From positions 1 to 37,912 of the forward strand of contig PBCC01000072.1 of assembly GCA_002716825.1 (NCBI GenBank): DNA of 37,912 nucleotides, written 5' to 3'. A program made the position numbers and the translations under genes. Source of the stretch: Halobacteriovorax sp. Lineage in GTDB: Bacteria; Bdellovibrionota; Bacteriovoracia; Bacteriovoracales; Bacteriovoracaceae. Positions within the stretch are counted from its first letter, which is position 1, and each line of letters opens with the position of its first letter. Shown here one piece after another: positions 27,355 to 36,140 of the stretch. The notes beneath the pieces were generated by a model. The model made no database searches. It was not told the origin of the DNA and saw only the letters and a program-made list of their open reading frames with translations.

Positions 27355-27881
27355 TGAGTCCTAAAATAATCTTTGCTGCGATTAGTGCTGCTGCAAGTGT
27401 GGCTGGTGCTGTTATGAAAGTGCAAGCAGCAAAGCAACAAGCTAGCCTACAAACAGCACAACTTGAATTACAATCAACACAAGTTGGTTATCAACAAGCT
27501 GTTGATACTGCTGCTAGATTTGACAGACATCGAAGGATAATTGCCACACAAGCTGCATATGGTGGTGCAAGTGGTGGGCAGTTTGGCGGCCATACAAAAT
27601 CAATGGCTAGATCAGCCAATAAAATTTATGAACGTGATAAACGAGTAATCGCGGCCAATGCTGCTTTCTCACAAGCTAATATTGGATATCAACGCATTGG
27701 AGTGAACTTAATGAAGAAAAGCGCAACTCAAAGTGCGTATATGGGAGCTATCAGCAGTATCGGTAAATTAGGCTATACAGCTTATCAAGGAGGACTTGGT
27801 ACTGGTACTCCTGGTACTCCTGATACTCCTGATGTTCCAAGTTATTCTGGACATCCAAAATATGGTTCGATTGTAGGCTGA
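27354..27881 (+). CDS. Internal virion protein (gp14-like)
   Basis: 175 residues in a TAATG overlap. A hydrophobic N-terminal segment (IIFAAISAAASVAGAVM) is followed by a Gln/Ala-rich helix (KVQAAKQQASLQTAQLELQS) and IIATQAAYGGASGGQFGGHT, then Ser/Ala-rich helices and a Gly/Thr/Pro tail with a GTPGTPDTPD repeat. Size, Ala/Gln composition and position directly before two giant proteins match T7 gp14, which forms part of the ejection channel in the outer membrane. Confidence 0.75.
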   Translation: MSPKIIFAAISAAASVAGAVMKVQAAKQQASLQTAQLELQSTQVGYQQAVDTAARFDRHRRIIATQAAYGGASGGQFGGHTKSMARSANKIYERDKRVIAANAAFSQANIGYQRIGVNLMKKSATQSAYMGAISSIGKLGYTAYQGGLGTGTPGTPDTPDVPSYSGHPKYGSIVG

Positions 27882-27883
27882 CA

Positions 27884-30800
27884 ATGGCACAAGAAGAAAG
27901 CGTTGTTCGCGTCCGTAATATTGGTGGTGTCAATATTCCAAGAGATACTTCAGGAGATGCTCTGCAGACTATTGCTGGTCAATGGCAGTCTGCATTCTCT
28001 GCAGATTATCTGAAGAACCGTGAACAGCAAGGATTAATGGATGGGGCGAAAGCTCAAGTCCGGCGCAGTCCTGATGGGACATTTAGTATGCCCGATATGC
28101 CGGACATCGATACTGTCTATGGCAAAGCATACAATGCTGCTGCTGATATTAACTTTGATACGACGGTAAGAGCACAATACCGACAAGATTTAAACGCGTT
28201 ACATGCTGATGTTGAACAAGATACTAACATTGGATGGAACGAAAAATCTGCAGCATTTCAGGAACGTGCAAATGAAATCAGAGAAAATCTCATTGATACA
28301 ATGCCTCAGCATTTGCAACCATCAGCTATATCAAACTTTAGTGAGATAGTATCTGGTCATTCTTTAAAACTTGCGGATGATTCTTACAATATAGCAAGAG
28401 ATCTTGAATTTAGTAATGTTGCGACAGGACTGGATCAAGAGATTAAAGAGCTATTAGGTAATACTGCAAATATCCTTCATGGAAAAACGGAGGTTGGAGA
28501 AGGAGAAGCAGGATTTACCAGAGCAGAACTGACTGCCAGAAAAGATGAAATTGTAGCCCGACTGACTGCGTGGCATACACAATATCCTAAAACTATTAGT
28601 CATGACAAATTAAGAACCAAGATTGAAGCTCTTGAAATGCAGTTCATTCGGGCTGTAGCTACTTCAGAGTACAGCAGTGTCCGAATGGAAGCTGGCAAAG
28701 GAGAAGGAGGACTAGAAGCGGGGCGTGCAGCTGGCGCCAAATGGATAGAAGAACAGTACAGAAAGGGCGCCAAGGAACCACTAGTGACTTGGCTTAATAA
28801 CTTGGAAAGTCGTTGGGATGATGAAGAAAACCGGATGACAGCTATTCAAGCACAAGAGACAAGAGAAGCACAGAATGATTCCCTTGCTCTACTACAATTA
28901 GACTGGATGACAGACATTCTTCAAGGAATTGACAATCTTGCTCCCGAAGAAATGATGAAAAATATTGTAAATCTTCGAGAACAGATCATTAGCAAACAAG
29001 TAACTAGATCTGGTGGAGTTGGTCTACTAAACAGCATGGTTTCCGGCTACCTAACAGTAGAGGAAAAGAATCAGGATGTTCAGGATACAATAGCAAGAAC
29101 ATTGCTGAATGTGAAAATCCGTGACGAGATTATATCTGGAAGTTATTACGATATTGAGTCTTTAATAGCCAAACGTCCGGAGGATAAAGCATGGATTAAA
29201 CAAGCAAAATCAATCTGGATTATGCAAGAAGCTCGTAGAGAAGCATTAAATGCAGTATCGCAAGCAAGCGCCGATGCAGCCGCAGCAGTAAAAAATATTG
29301 CTGACGGTTCCGCTAATTCAGGACAAATAACTACAGCACAAGTTGGAACACATCTTAAAGATACATTTCCAAATGGAGATCCTTTTACTCTTAACGATCC
29401 AACAGGTTGGAGTGCGGGACTGGCTACATTGGTGACTGTGGGTCAATGGTCAGATACTGCGAAAACATGGTTGGAAGCAAATATTAATTCAGACAATCCG
29501 GTGACTGCAGCATGGGCTGTTAATGCGCTTAACTCTGCACACTTCCATGCTTCTCTTGAAGCAGCGAAACCCGGTGGAGGTGGTGGTCCTACTTTATTAA
29601 GTGGACTGTCTGTTAAAACTCAAGCAGAGATTAAATCTCTTGAGGCTAGGTTAAATAATGTTTTTGCTGGCAATTTAACTCCAGACGGTCTGGCTGGAGC
29701 AAAGGATGCAGATGCAGAAGTTTATGGAACTCAAGCAGCCGAATTTAAAAAACAGCAGCAACAATTTAGAGAAGCTCAGTTACAATTTGCCAGTCAGGAT
29801 CGCGGTGAAATTGAAAAACAAATTGAACGGAAACTAGGATTCAATGTCTTCAGTCCTCTTGATCAAGAGGAAGATCAGCAACTCTGGGAAAAAGCTCGAG
29901 GAAACGTTTTCGGAAAAGAAGATAATATATGGAATAGTTTTTTAAATACTGACTCAAATGAAATCCAATCTTTCCAGCGCAAACCTGATGTAAGTGAATG
30001 GGGCGATTTCATGGGTTATCGTATTCCTCATCCGCTGAATTGGATGAGCTCAGAATTGGCAACGGTTATGCCTTGGGGTAAGTATGGTCTTGCCAAATGG
30101 ATGCACCTGCTCTTGCCAGGAACTCAAAGAACTGAGTCTGCTGTAGGTTTTGACCCAGAAACTAAACAGCATTTAAAGAATACTATTAGAGATGTCTTTG
30201 TTGCGTATCCCACCATTCCCGTTGGAGACGCAATGGACATTGTATCCAATAGAATGGCGGGTTTGAGTACAGTAAGTCTTTTATCCGGACAGATGAACGA
30301 TGACGGAGGCATTGATCCTTTAAGAGTAATGAGGGCACCTGAAAATTGGTATAAGCAACAGTTCCCTGGAGCTGATACAGGAGATGCTTTCCATTCGGCT
30401 ATGGATGTATATCAAACTGCAATACACAGCGATGGATTTGCAGACGAGGGAATGTCTCCTTCAGATTTTGATGAAAATCCATTGTCTGCTTTTAATACAG
30501 GTCGCTTTACGATTCAGTGGAATGAAACTCTGTCTCGAGCAAATGGAACCGAAACATATGAAATGTTAATCCGTACACAAGAAGGACAACTTGTGCATTG
30601 GCGTGGAGTTGATGGGAACGGCATTGTCATGCACGCAAGTAACAGAATGCAGCGTAAAGTCATTGCAGAAAAACTTGCAAGAGAAGTCTGGCATAGAAGT
30701 GTTGAAGAGAGTGGCTTTGATGTAGCAATGCTACGTCGCGTTGGTATGGAACAAGCAATGATTCCAGGCTTGGTGCAAGGCATCAAAATGATGTCATACT

Positions 30801-32059
30801 TTGAAGATCTAGGTGTTTTGCCTGAAGGCTTTACAAACAGATATACCAAAGAATGGCAAGTAATAGGCGGTGGACCTGGGACTGATCTTATGGGGGCAAC
30901 CGAAGTTGGCATTGCGGATGACTATGGTCCCATGAATCGGAGCAATAGTCAGGATCTTCTGTTACCAGATGCGGCACAAATCAGAGCAGATCTTGAGACA
31001 GCAAGTGCGTTGCCAATGGGCAATCCAAATCGTCCCGAGACTGTTTTCCTCGATGACAAATTACGTGAAGAAAAACGTATCTTGACTGCTAAACAAGGCG
31101 TACCTACTGACGCTGGAGATCTTCCAAGCTTAACACCTACTGCTCCAGTTTTGCGTGCAGACAAGACTATTTTCAATGCTATCTCTGAGATTACTGGACG
31201 TCCTCTTCAGCAAATAGCTGCTGCACAAAGATATTTCGAGCAATGGCGTAGCAGTGTAGGAGAGGCAGAAGGTTTGTTTGGATACAAATATTCAGATGTT
31301 TATCAAGATGTTGAAATGATGTTTCAAACAAAGTTTGGAGCAGTGCATGAACAGGTAATACGTAAGTATGGTGGTAAGGAAAGGTACGCAAAAGTTATGA
31401 CTGCCTACGGATTTGCTAATGTGATTGATAATCCCCCAGGAACTGTCAGCAATATGACTGGGTTCAATCAAGTAAATCAGCAACGTACCCCTAATTCTCG
31501 TTCTGAGATCATACAACTCGATACTGCAACTACAGGAGAAGAGCAGTCTATAGCTCTCTTGCTGGACCAAGAAGGTTTCTCAGCAATTCCATACCCTGAT
31601 GGTACAGGAATGTCTGTTGGTCATGGCTTCCGTATTGATTTTCTTGAAGCTGACGAAAAAGCATTAATCGCTGATATTAATAATGTTTCTCATCAAGAAG
31701 CATTAAAGGTACTTGATTTAAAGGTGAGTAAACTTAAAAACAAATTCATTTCAGATATGCCTGGGTTTGAAAGCCTCACTGTTCCACGACAAAGTGCATT
31801 GATCAGTATGGCATATCAACTGGGTTATCCAGGTCTTAAAAGTGAATGGAGCCAATTCTGGCGGGGAGCCTCCGCTGCCACAAAAATGAGTCCCGGGCCT
31901 GATCAAGAAAAAGCATTTAATGATACGGCTATTCATATGATTTGGAATTTCCACGACGATGGAACTCGAAGCAGAACAATGTGGGCAGCACAAACTCCTA
32001 ACAGAGCTTACTCTATGCACAAGCTTATTAGAGGCCAGAATCCAACGGTAGTGCAGTAA
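27884..32059 (+). CDS. Giant internal virion protein with C-terminal GH24 lysozyme domain
   Basis: 1391 residues. About 1200 residues are helical, Gln/Ala-rich core-protein sequence without a known catalytic motif. From about residue 1219 a phage-type lysozyme appears: SIALLLDQEGFSAIPYPDGT then GMSVGHG, with Glu1230 and Asp1239 spaced as in T4 lysozyme (E-x8-D) and Ser1244 where T4 has Thr. Further family motifs are LTVPRQSALISMAYQLG, then WRGAS and NRAYSMHKLIRG at the end. It would cut peptidoglycan as DNA is ejected. In T7 the lytic domain sits at the N terminus of gp16 and is a transglycosylase, so this arrangement is different. Confidence 0.82.
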   Translation: MAQEESVVRVRNIGGVNIPRDTSGDALQTIAGQWQSAFSADYLKNREQQGLMDGAKAQVRRSPDGTFSMPDMPDIDTVYGKAYNAAADINFDTTVRAQYRQDLNALHADVEQDTNIGWNEKSAAFQERANEIRENLIDTMPQHLQPSAISNFSEIVSGHSLKLADDSYNIARDLEFSNVATGLDQEIKELLGNTANILHGKTEVGEGEAGFTRAELTARKDEIVARLTAWHTQYPKTISHDKLRTKIEALEMQFIRAVATSEYSSVRMEAGKGEGGLEAGRAAGAKWIEEQYRKGAKEPLVTWLNNLESRWDDEENRMTAIQAQETREAQNDSLALLQLDWMTDILQGIDNLAPEEMMKNIVNLREQIISKQVTRSGGVGLLNSMVSGYLTVEEKNQDVQDTIARTLLNVKIRDEIISGSYYDIESLIAKRPEDKAWIKQAKSIWIMQEARREALNAVSQASADAAAAVKNIADGSANSGQITTAQVGTHLKDTFPNGDPFTLNDPTGWSAGLATLVTVGQWSDTAKTWLEANINSDNPVTAAWAVNALNSAHFHASLEAAKPGGGGGPTLLSGLSVKTQAEIKSLEARLNNVFAGNLTPDGLAGAKDADAEVYGTQAAEFKKQQQQFREAQLQFASQDRGEIEKQIERKLGFNVFSPLDQEEDQQLWEKARGNVFGKEDNIWNSFLNTDSNEIQSFQRKPDVSEWGDFMGYRIPHPLNWMSSELATVMPWGKYGLAKWMHLLLPGTQRTESAVGFDPETKQHLKNTIRDVFVAYPTIPVGDAMDIVSNRMAGLSTVSLLSGQMNDDGGIDPLRVMRAPENWYKQQFPGADTGDAFHSAMDVYQTAIHSDGFADEGMSPSDFDENPLSAFNTGRFTIQWNETLSRANGTETYEMLIRTQEGQLVHWRGVDGNGIVMHASNRMQRKVIAEKLAREVWHRSVEESGFDVAMLRRVGMEQAMIPGLVQGIKMMSYFEDLGVLPEGFTNRYTKEWQVIGGGPGTDLMGATEVGIADDYGPMNRSNSQDLLLPDAAQIRADLETASALPMGNPNRPETVFLDDKLREEKRILTAKQGVPTDAGDLPSLTPTAPVLRADKTIFNAISEITGRPLQQIAAAQRYFEQWRSSVGEAEGLFGYKYSDVYQDVEMMFQTKFGAVHEQVIRKYGGKERYAKVMTAYGFANVIDNPPGTVSNMTGFNQVNQQRTPNSRSEIIQLDTATTGEEQSIALLLDQEGFSAIPYPDGTGMSVGHGFRIDFLEADEKALIADINNVSHQEALKVLDLKVSKLKNKFISDMPGFESLTVPRQSALISMAYQLGYPGLKSEWSQFWRGASAATKMSPGPDQEKAFNDTAIHMIWNFHDDGTRSRTMWAAQTPNRAYSMHKLIRGQNPTVVQ

Positions 32060-35000
32060 TGGTAGAGATCTTTGGAAATAGTGCTCCTAATTATGATCCC
32101 GCACATGTAGCACCCAAGTTTCATCTTTGGGCTAATGAGGGTTATGATTTTCCACGCAAGTTAAATCCTTCAGCAGTAGACATACTGCAGGGAGCTGCTA
32201 ACAACTTTCCTGTATTAAGTTTCATCAATCGTATGCGTCATGCAGAGCATGTACCTGATGGTGCTCTCGAATTTGATCAGGACTTTGATCCTTTCAGTCG
32301 AATTAAAGGCACTCCTTACGAAGCATTCTCTCATGCGTTTATTGGTGCTCGTTCCGAAAAAGACTTTGAAAATATAGCCAGTTATCTTGATACGAGAAAT
32401 CGGCAAAGAGCCGAACAAGCTGAACGTCCTTGGTTGGCATTTGGCGCCAATGCTTTGTTGATGACTACTGATCCTGCAACTTACGTTGGAGGGACAATGA
32501 TTTGGCGCATGAACAAACTTATGAAAGCTCAAGGTCGACGTTCTTACTTGCAAGCAGGAGCAATTTTTGGTGCTTCACAAGCGCCAGGAGAAGGTGTCCG
32601 GCACTTGGTCGATCCAACCGTGACCAAAGAAGAAAGCGCCATGATTTTAGGAGCTTCGACGCTTTTCGGAATGCTTGGTGGTCGTTTTACTCGAGCCGGT
32701 GATATGGAGTCACAGGTCTTTGAACAGGCTTTGAAAAGACAAGAAGCAGAATACATGGCGCGTAGAACGCGTATCCGTCAGGACTTTGAAGATCCTGTTG
32801 TTGCAGAAGCTGCGGGCGCTGATCTTCCTATGTTTGGAAGAAGGTGGTCAAGACAGGACCAACTCAATAAAGACATCGAAGCCAGTGCTGCATTTAAAGA
32901 AGCTGAAGCTGGATTACGAATGGAGTTCGCTTGGCCTGCAGCACGCGGCGCTCTTGAGCGTACTTTGAAAATAGCGGACGATCTTGGTATTAGTAACGAA
33001 GACATTATTGCTTATCTGGTTGCAGGAAAGAAATTCTCCGGTGCTCGAGGGAAATTTGATCTAGGCATTATTGATGCCAAAACTATCAGATCAATTGCTG
33101 CATGGAAAAGACGAAAGAATCGTAAGTCTCCATATGATGATTATTGGAGTATACGTGATGCTGCTGAAACTCCAGCAGGTGCTAGCAAACCTAAACCATC
33201 TACAGCAACGCCTTCGGCGGCGGCTCCTCCACGACCTCAAGAAGCAGGACCGGTTGTAGGTCCAGAAATTTCAGCACCTACAATACAAGCTCGCGCAGGA
33301 ATAGAAGCAGAGTTAAAACAACTGGCAGCAGAGAGAGCACTTCTAGCCCAGCAATTAAGGCAGCAACAAAAGCAAGGAAAAGCTGAAAAAGATTTAGATA
33401 CGCTCACTGAAGAAATTGGAGACTGGCAAGCTATGCACACGCGTCTTAAAAGTATGGACGCAAAAAGAACTCAGTTAGAAAAAGAACTAGATAACCTTGA
33501 TTCACGGAAGCAAGTACCTCCAGATTCTGTAGGAGCCGCTGCTACTCCCGGTAGACCGATCCCAGGAGCCGAAGCACATAAGCCTACTGAAGCTTTAGGT
33601 CTTGAGAAAATCAATCTAACTCCGCAGCAAAGAACAGCAAACTCTGAATTCGCCAGTGTAGGTGATACAGCACAAATGCTATTTGAAGTTCCTTGGGTAA
33701 CAAAAGGAATGGAGATGGGTGTAGCTGCTCCAATATCTGTCGCTCAGAGAATGAGAAATTATCTTTATCCTATAGCTGAAGCTATTAATGAAATGGAAAA
33801 ATCTTTTCTAGCTCATAGACTGCAAAGTGCGAAAGAGAGTTCCATTGGACAATTCTTGAAAGTAGCACAAGTCTCTCTGAAAGATAGGATCAAGGGTCCA
33901 GGGACCAATGAATTAAGTCTGGGACAGTTTAAAGAAGCAGTTGGTAAAACCATTATTACAGGGAAAAAGCATCCTGTAGCTGAAGTCAACAGAATGGCTC
34001 AATGGTGGAAAGACACTGTGTATAATCCTATTGGCAAAGAAGCTGTAGATGTTGGCTTGCTACCAGCACATGCTTTGAAGAAGAACTATTTTAATCGCAT
34101 TTGGAATCATGGACAAATTAGAGATCAAAGACCTGCTTTTGAAGGAATGCTTAGTGAATGGTTCGGACGTTACCCACAACATTTGCCGGCAAAGCTTACT
34201 CCTGCTCAAGCAGCGAGACAGCTCGTAGACAAATTATTAATGGACCGTCCCTTCAGCCCGTTTTCAGAATTTGAAATCGGTGCTGCGAGTCCATTACATA
34301 AAATTGCTATCGAGATTGAGAATACCTTTACAAGCTCCAAAGGTATTTCAGTAATGGATTTTATGATTACAGATGTTGAAGTTGCAGGCAGAACTTTTTC
34401 TCGCATTATGAGTTCTGATATTGAACTAGCTCGTGCTTTTGCTCCATTGGATGATCTTGGAAAAATAGGTCCGGAACAAGCAGCTAATGGAGTAAGAATG
34501 GAAGCCTCCATTAATACTGTTTTAAAAGATGGGTTTGATCATATTGGATCTAAATTCCCCAAATTTTCTGAAAAGATAGAACTGATTGGAACAAGATATC
34601 TTGCAGCAAGAGAACAAGTATATGTTCAAGCTCGGAGAGATCTTGCAATAGGACAAGATCCAGTACAGATCAGAACTCATATAGAAAACCAGATCAAGAA
34701 ACTAGAAGATAGTTTAATAGAAACAATGAAGAAGCAGACCGGGCAGAGAAGCGGTAAGTCGGCTGCAGAGCTTTTAGATAGAACAAAAGATCTGTTAGCA
34801 ATGAGAGATCTGATTCGCGGAACATTTGGACAACCTCTTAATCCGAGTCGTTTATCAAGTCGTGTTATGAAAGGTGGTCGTACTTTTACTGCGTTTACTA
34901 TGCTAAGTGGCCCCTTATGGTCAGCAGTTCCTGACCTTGCTATGCCTATTCTGCATGAAGGACTTAAAAGAACATGGGGTGTTACCTTCCAAAGACTTTC

Positions 35001-36090
35001 TAATACGTTTGATAAGAATCTCATGCAGCTTGGTGCTAAAGAAGGAAGACTTGCTGGTGAAGCCTTGGATATGCAATTGGCAACCAGGGCTCTTGCAATT
35101 ACTGACTTTGCAGATATTAGTGGAAGGTTTACAGTTTTCGAGAGATCACTCGATGCAGCAAATTCGTTTGCATTTGTAGCTAATCTTTTCAATCCATGGA
35201 ATACGTTCTTTAAAGATCATGCAGGTCTGATCATACAGTCCAGACTTTTAGAAACGTCAATTAGACAAACAAAAGGATTGCGTATTTCAAAACGTGATAC
35301 AGAAAGCTTATTACGTGGAACTATTAGCAGAGATACTGCTGAAATCATTACAAAACAATTTGAAAAATGGGGTAGGAAAGAGGGCAACATCTACATCGCC
35401 AATACAGAGGCATGGTCAAAAGACGCAGCGACACAACAAGCAATCTTGCATTTCAGAGCTGCATTAAGTTCTGACATTCGCAGAACTATCATTACACCAA
35501 GCAAATCCGATCTTCCGTTATGGGTATCAACGGAGGTTGGTGGAGTAATTGCTGCATTAAAAACTTTCTCATTTGCGTCCATTCAGAAAGTAGCTATTCC
35601 AGCCTTACAAGCGAGAGATCAACAGGCATTGGTAGGCATTGCTATGCTCACCGCTTTGGGTGTTCTAGTACATGAATTGAAACGCAAGCAAAGAGATGAT
35701 GATCGGTATGAAACTGTAGGACAGAAAATTCTAGCTGGAATCGAGCGTGGTGGATGGACTGGCCCATTCATGGATGTAAATAAAATGATCGAAATGGTCA
35801 GTAACAATCACCTAGGATTAAATCCTCTTATTGGATCTCCTCAAATTGATACAAGCACACTCTCAAAAGTAGGAGCAGTAGGCGGTCCTGTTGTCACGCA
35901 AGCCGGTAGACTGGTTGATATAATGGGTGATGTAGTGAGCGGTAATATTGATGATTCTACGATGAACAGTGCTAGACGATTATTCCCATTACAGGCAGTC
36001 CCAATGTATGACGGTATGTATGATGCTGTTTTTCGCGCAAATCGTCATCAACCAGAAGCAAGAGATTACAGTGGAGCAGGAAGAGAATAA
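32059..36090 (+). CDS. Giant internal virion/ejection protein (gp16-like)
   Basis: 1343 residues in a TAATG overlap. The N terminus is FGNSAPNYDPAHVAPKFHLW, with hydrophobic stretches (WLAFGANALLMTTDPATYVG and AILGASTLFGMLGG-like) followed by Pro/Ala-rich linker 370-410 and a coiled coil (LKQLAAERALLAQQLRQQQK). The long remainder is helical, with a possible membrane-active segment FASIQKVAIPALQ and a conserved-looking end RRLFPLQAVPMYDGMYDAVF. Position and size match the largest T7-like ejection protein. I see no peptidoglycan-degrading motif in it; the preceding protein seems to carry that function. Confidence 0.78.
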   Translation: MVEIFGNSAPNYDPAHVAPKFHLWANEGYDFPRKLNPSAVDILQGAANNFPVLSFINRMRHAEHVPDGALEFDQDFDPFSRIKGTPYEAFSHAFIGARSEKDFENIASYLDTRNRQRAEQAERPWLAFGANALLMTTDPATYVGGTMIWRMNKLMKAQGRRSYLQAGAIFGASQAPGEGVRHLVDPTVTKEESAMILGASTLFGMLGGRFTRAGDMESQVFEQALKRQEAEYMARRTRIRQDFEDPVVAEAAGADLPMFGRRWSRQDQLNKDIEASAAFKEAEAGLRMEFAWPAARGALERTLKIADDLGISNEDIIAYLVAGKKFSGARGKFDLGIIDAKTIRSIAAWKRRKNRKSPYDDYWSIRDAAETPAGASKPKPSTATPSAAAPPRPQEAGPVVGPEISAPTIQARAGIEAELKQLAAERALLAQQLRQQQKQGKAEKDLDTLTEEIGDWQAMHTRLKSMDAKRTQLEKELDNLDSRKQVPPDSVGAAATPGRPIPGAEAHKPTEALGLEKINLTPQQRTANSEFASVGDTAQMLFEVPWVTKGMEMGVAAPISVAQRMRNYLYPIAEAINEMEKSFLAHRLQSAKESSIGQFLKVAQVSLKDRIKGPGTNELSLGQFKEAVGKTIITGKKHPVAEVNRMAQWWKDTVYNPIGKEAVDVGLLPAHALKKNYFNRIWNHGQIRDQRPAFEGMLSEWFGRYPQHLPAKLTPAQAARQLVDKLLMDRPFSPFSEFEIGAASPLHKIAIEIENTFTSSKGISVMDFMITDVEVAGRTFSRIMSSDIELARAFAPLDDLGKIGPEQAANGVRMEASINTVLKDGFDHIGSKFPKFSEKIELIGTRYLAAREQVYVQARRDLAIGQDPVQIRTHIENQIKKLEDSLIETMKKQTGQRSGKSAAELLDRTKDLLAMRDLIRGTFGQPLNPSRLSSRVMKGGRTFTAFTMLSGPLWSAVPDLAMPILHEGLKRTWGVTFQRLSNTFDKNLMQLGAKEGRLAGEALDMQLATRALAITDFADISGRFTVFERSLDAANSFAFVANLFNPWNTFFKDHAGLIIQSRLLETSIRQTKGLRISKRDTESLLRGTISRDTAEIITKQFEKWGRKEGNIYIANTEAWSKDAATQQAILHFRAALSSDIRRTIITPSKSDLPLWVSTEVGGVIAALKTFSFASIQKVAIPALQARDQQALVGIAMLTALGVLVHELKRKQRDDDRYETVGQKILAGIERGGWTGPFMDVNKMIEMVSNNHLGLNPLIGSPQIDTSTLSKVGAVGGPVVTQAGRLVDIMGDVVSGNIDDSTMNSARRLFPLQAVPMYDGMYDAVFRANRHQPEARDYSGAGRE

Positions 36091-36097
36091 ATTAGCA

Positions 36098-36119
36098 GTG
36101 GTGCGGTGCAAAAACCGCA
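36098..36119 (+). promoter_or_regulatory. GTGGTGCGGTGC element with hairpin, before tail fibre gene
   Basis: GTGGTGCGGTGC (36098-36109) repeats the 24787 element exactly. TGCGGT (36102-36107) pairs perfectly with ACCGCA (36114-36119) around GCAAAA. AAGGA follows 10 bases before ATG 36141. The 50-base gap after the giant gene otherwise holds nothing. Confidence 0.5.
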
Positions 36120-36140
36120 GTTGATAAGGACTATCCGCCT

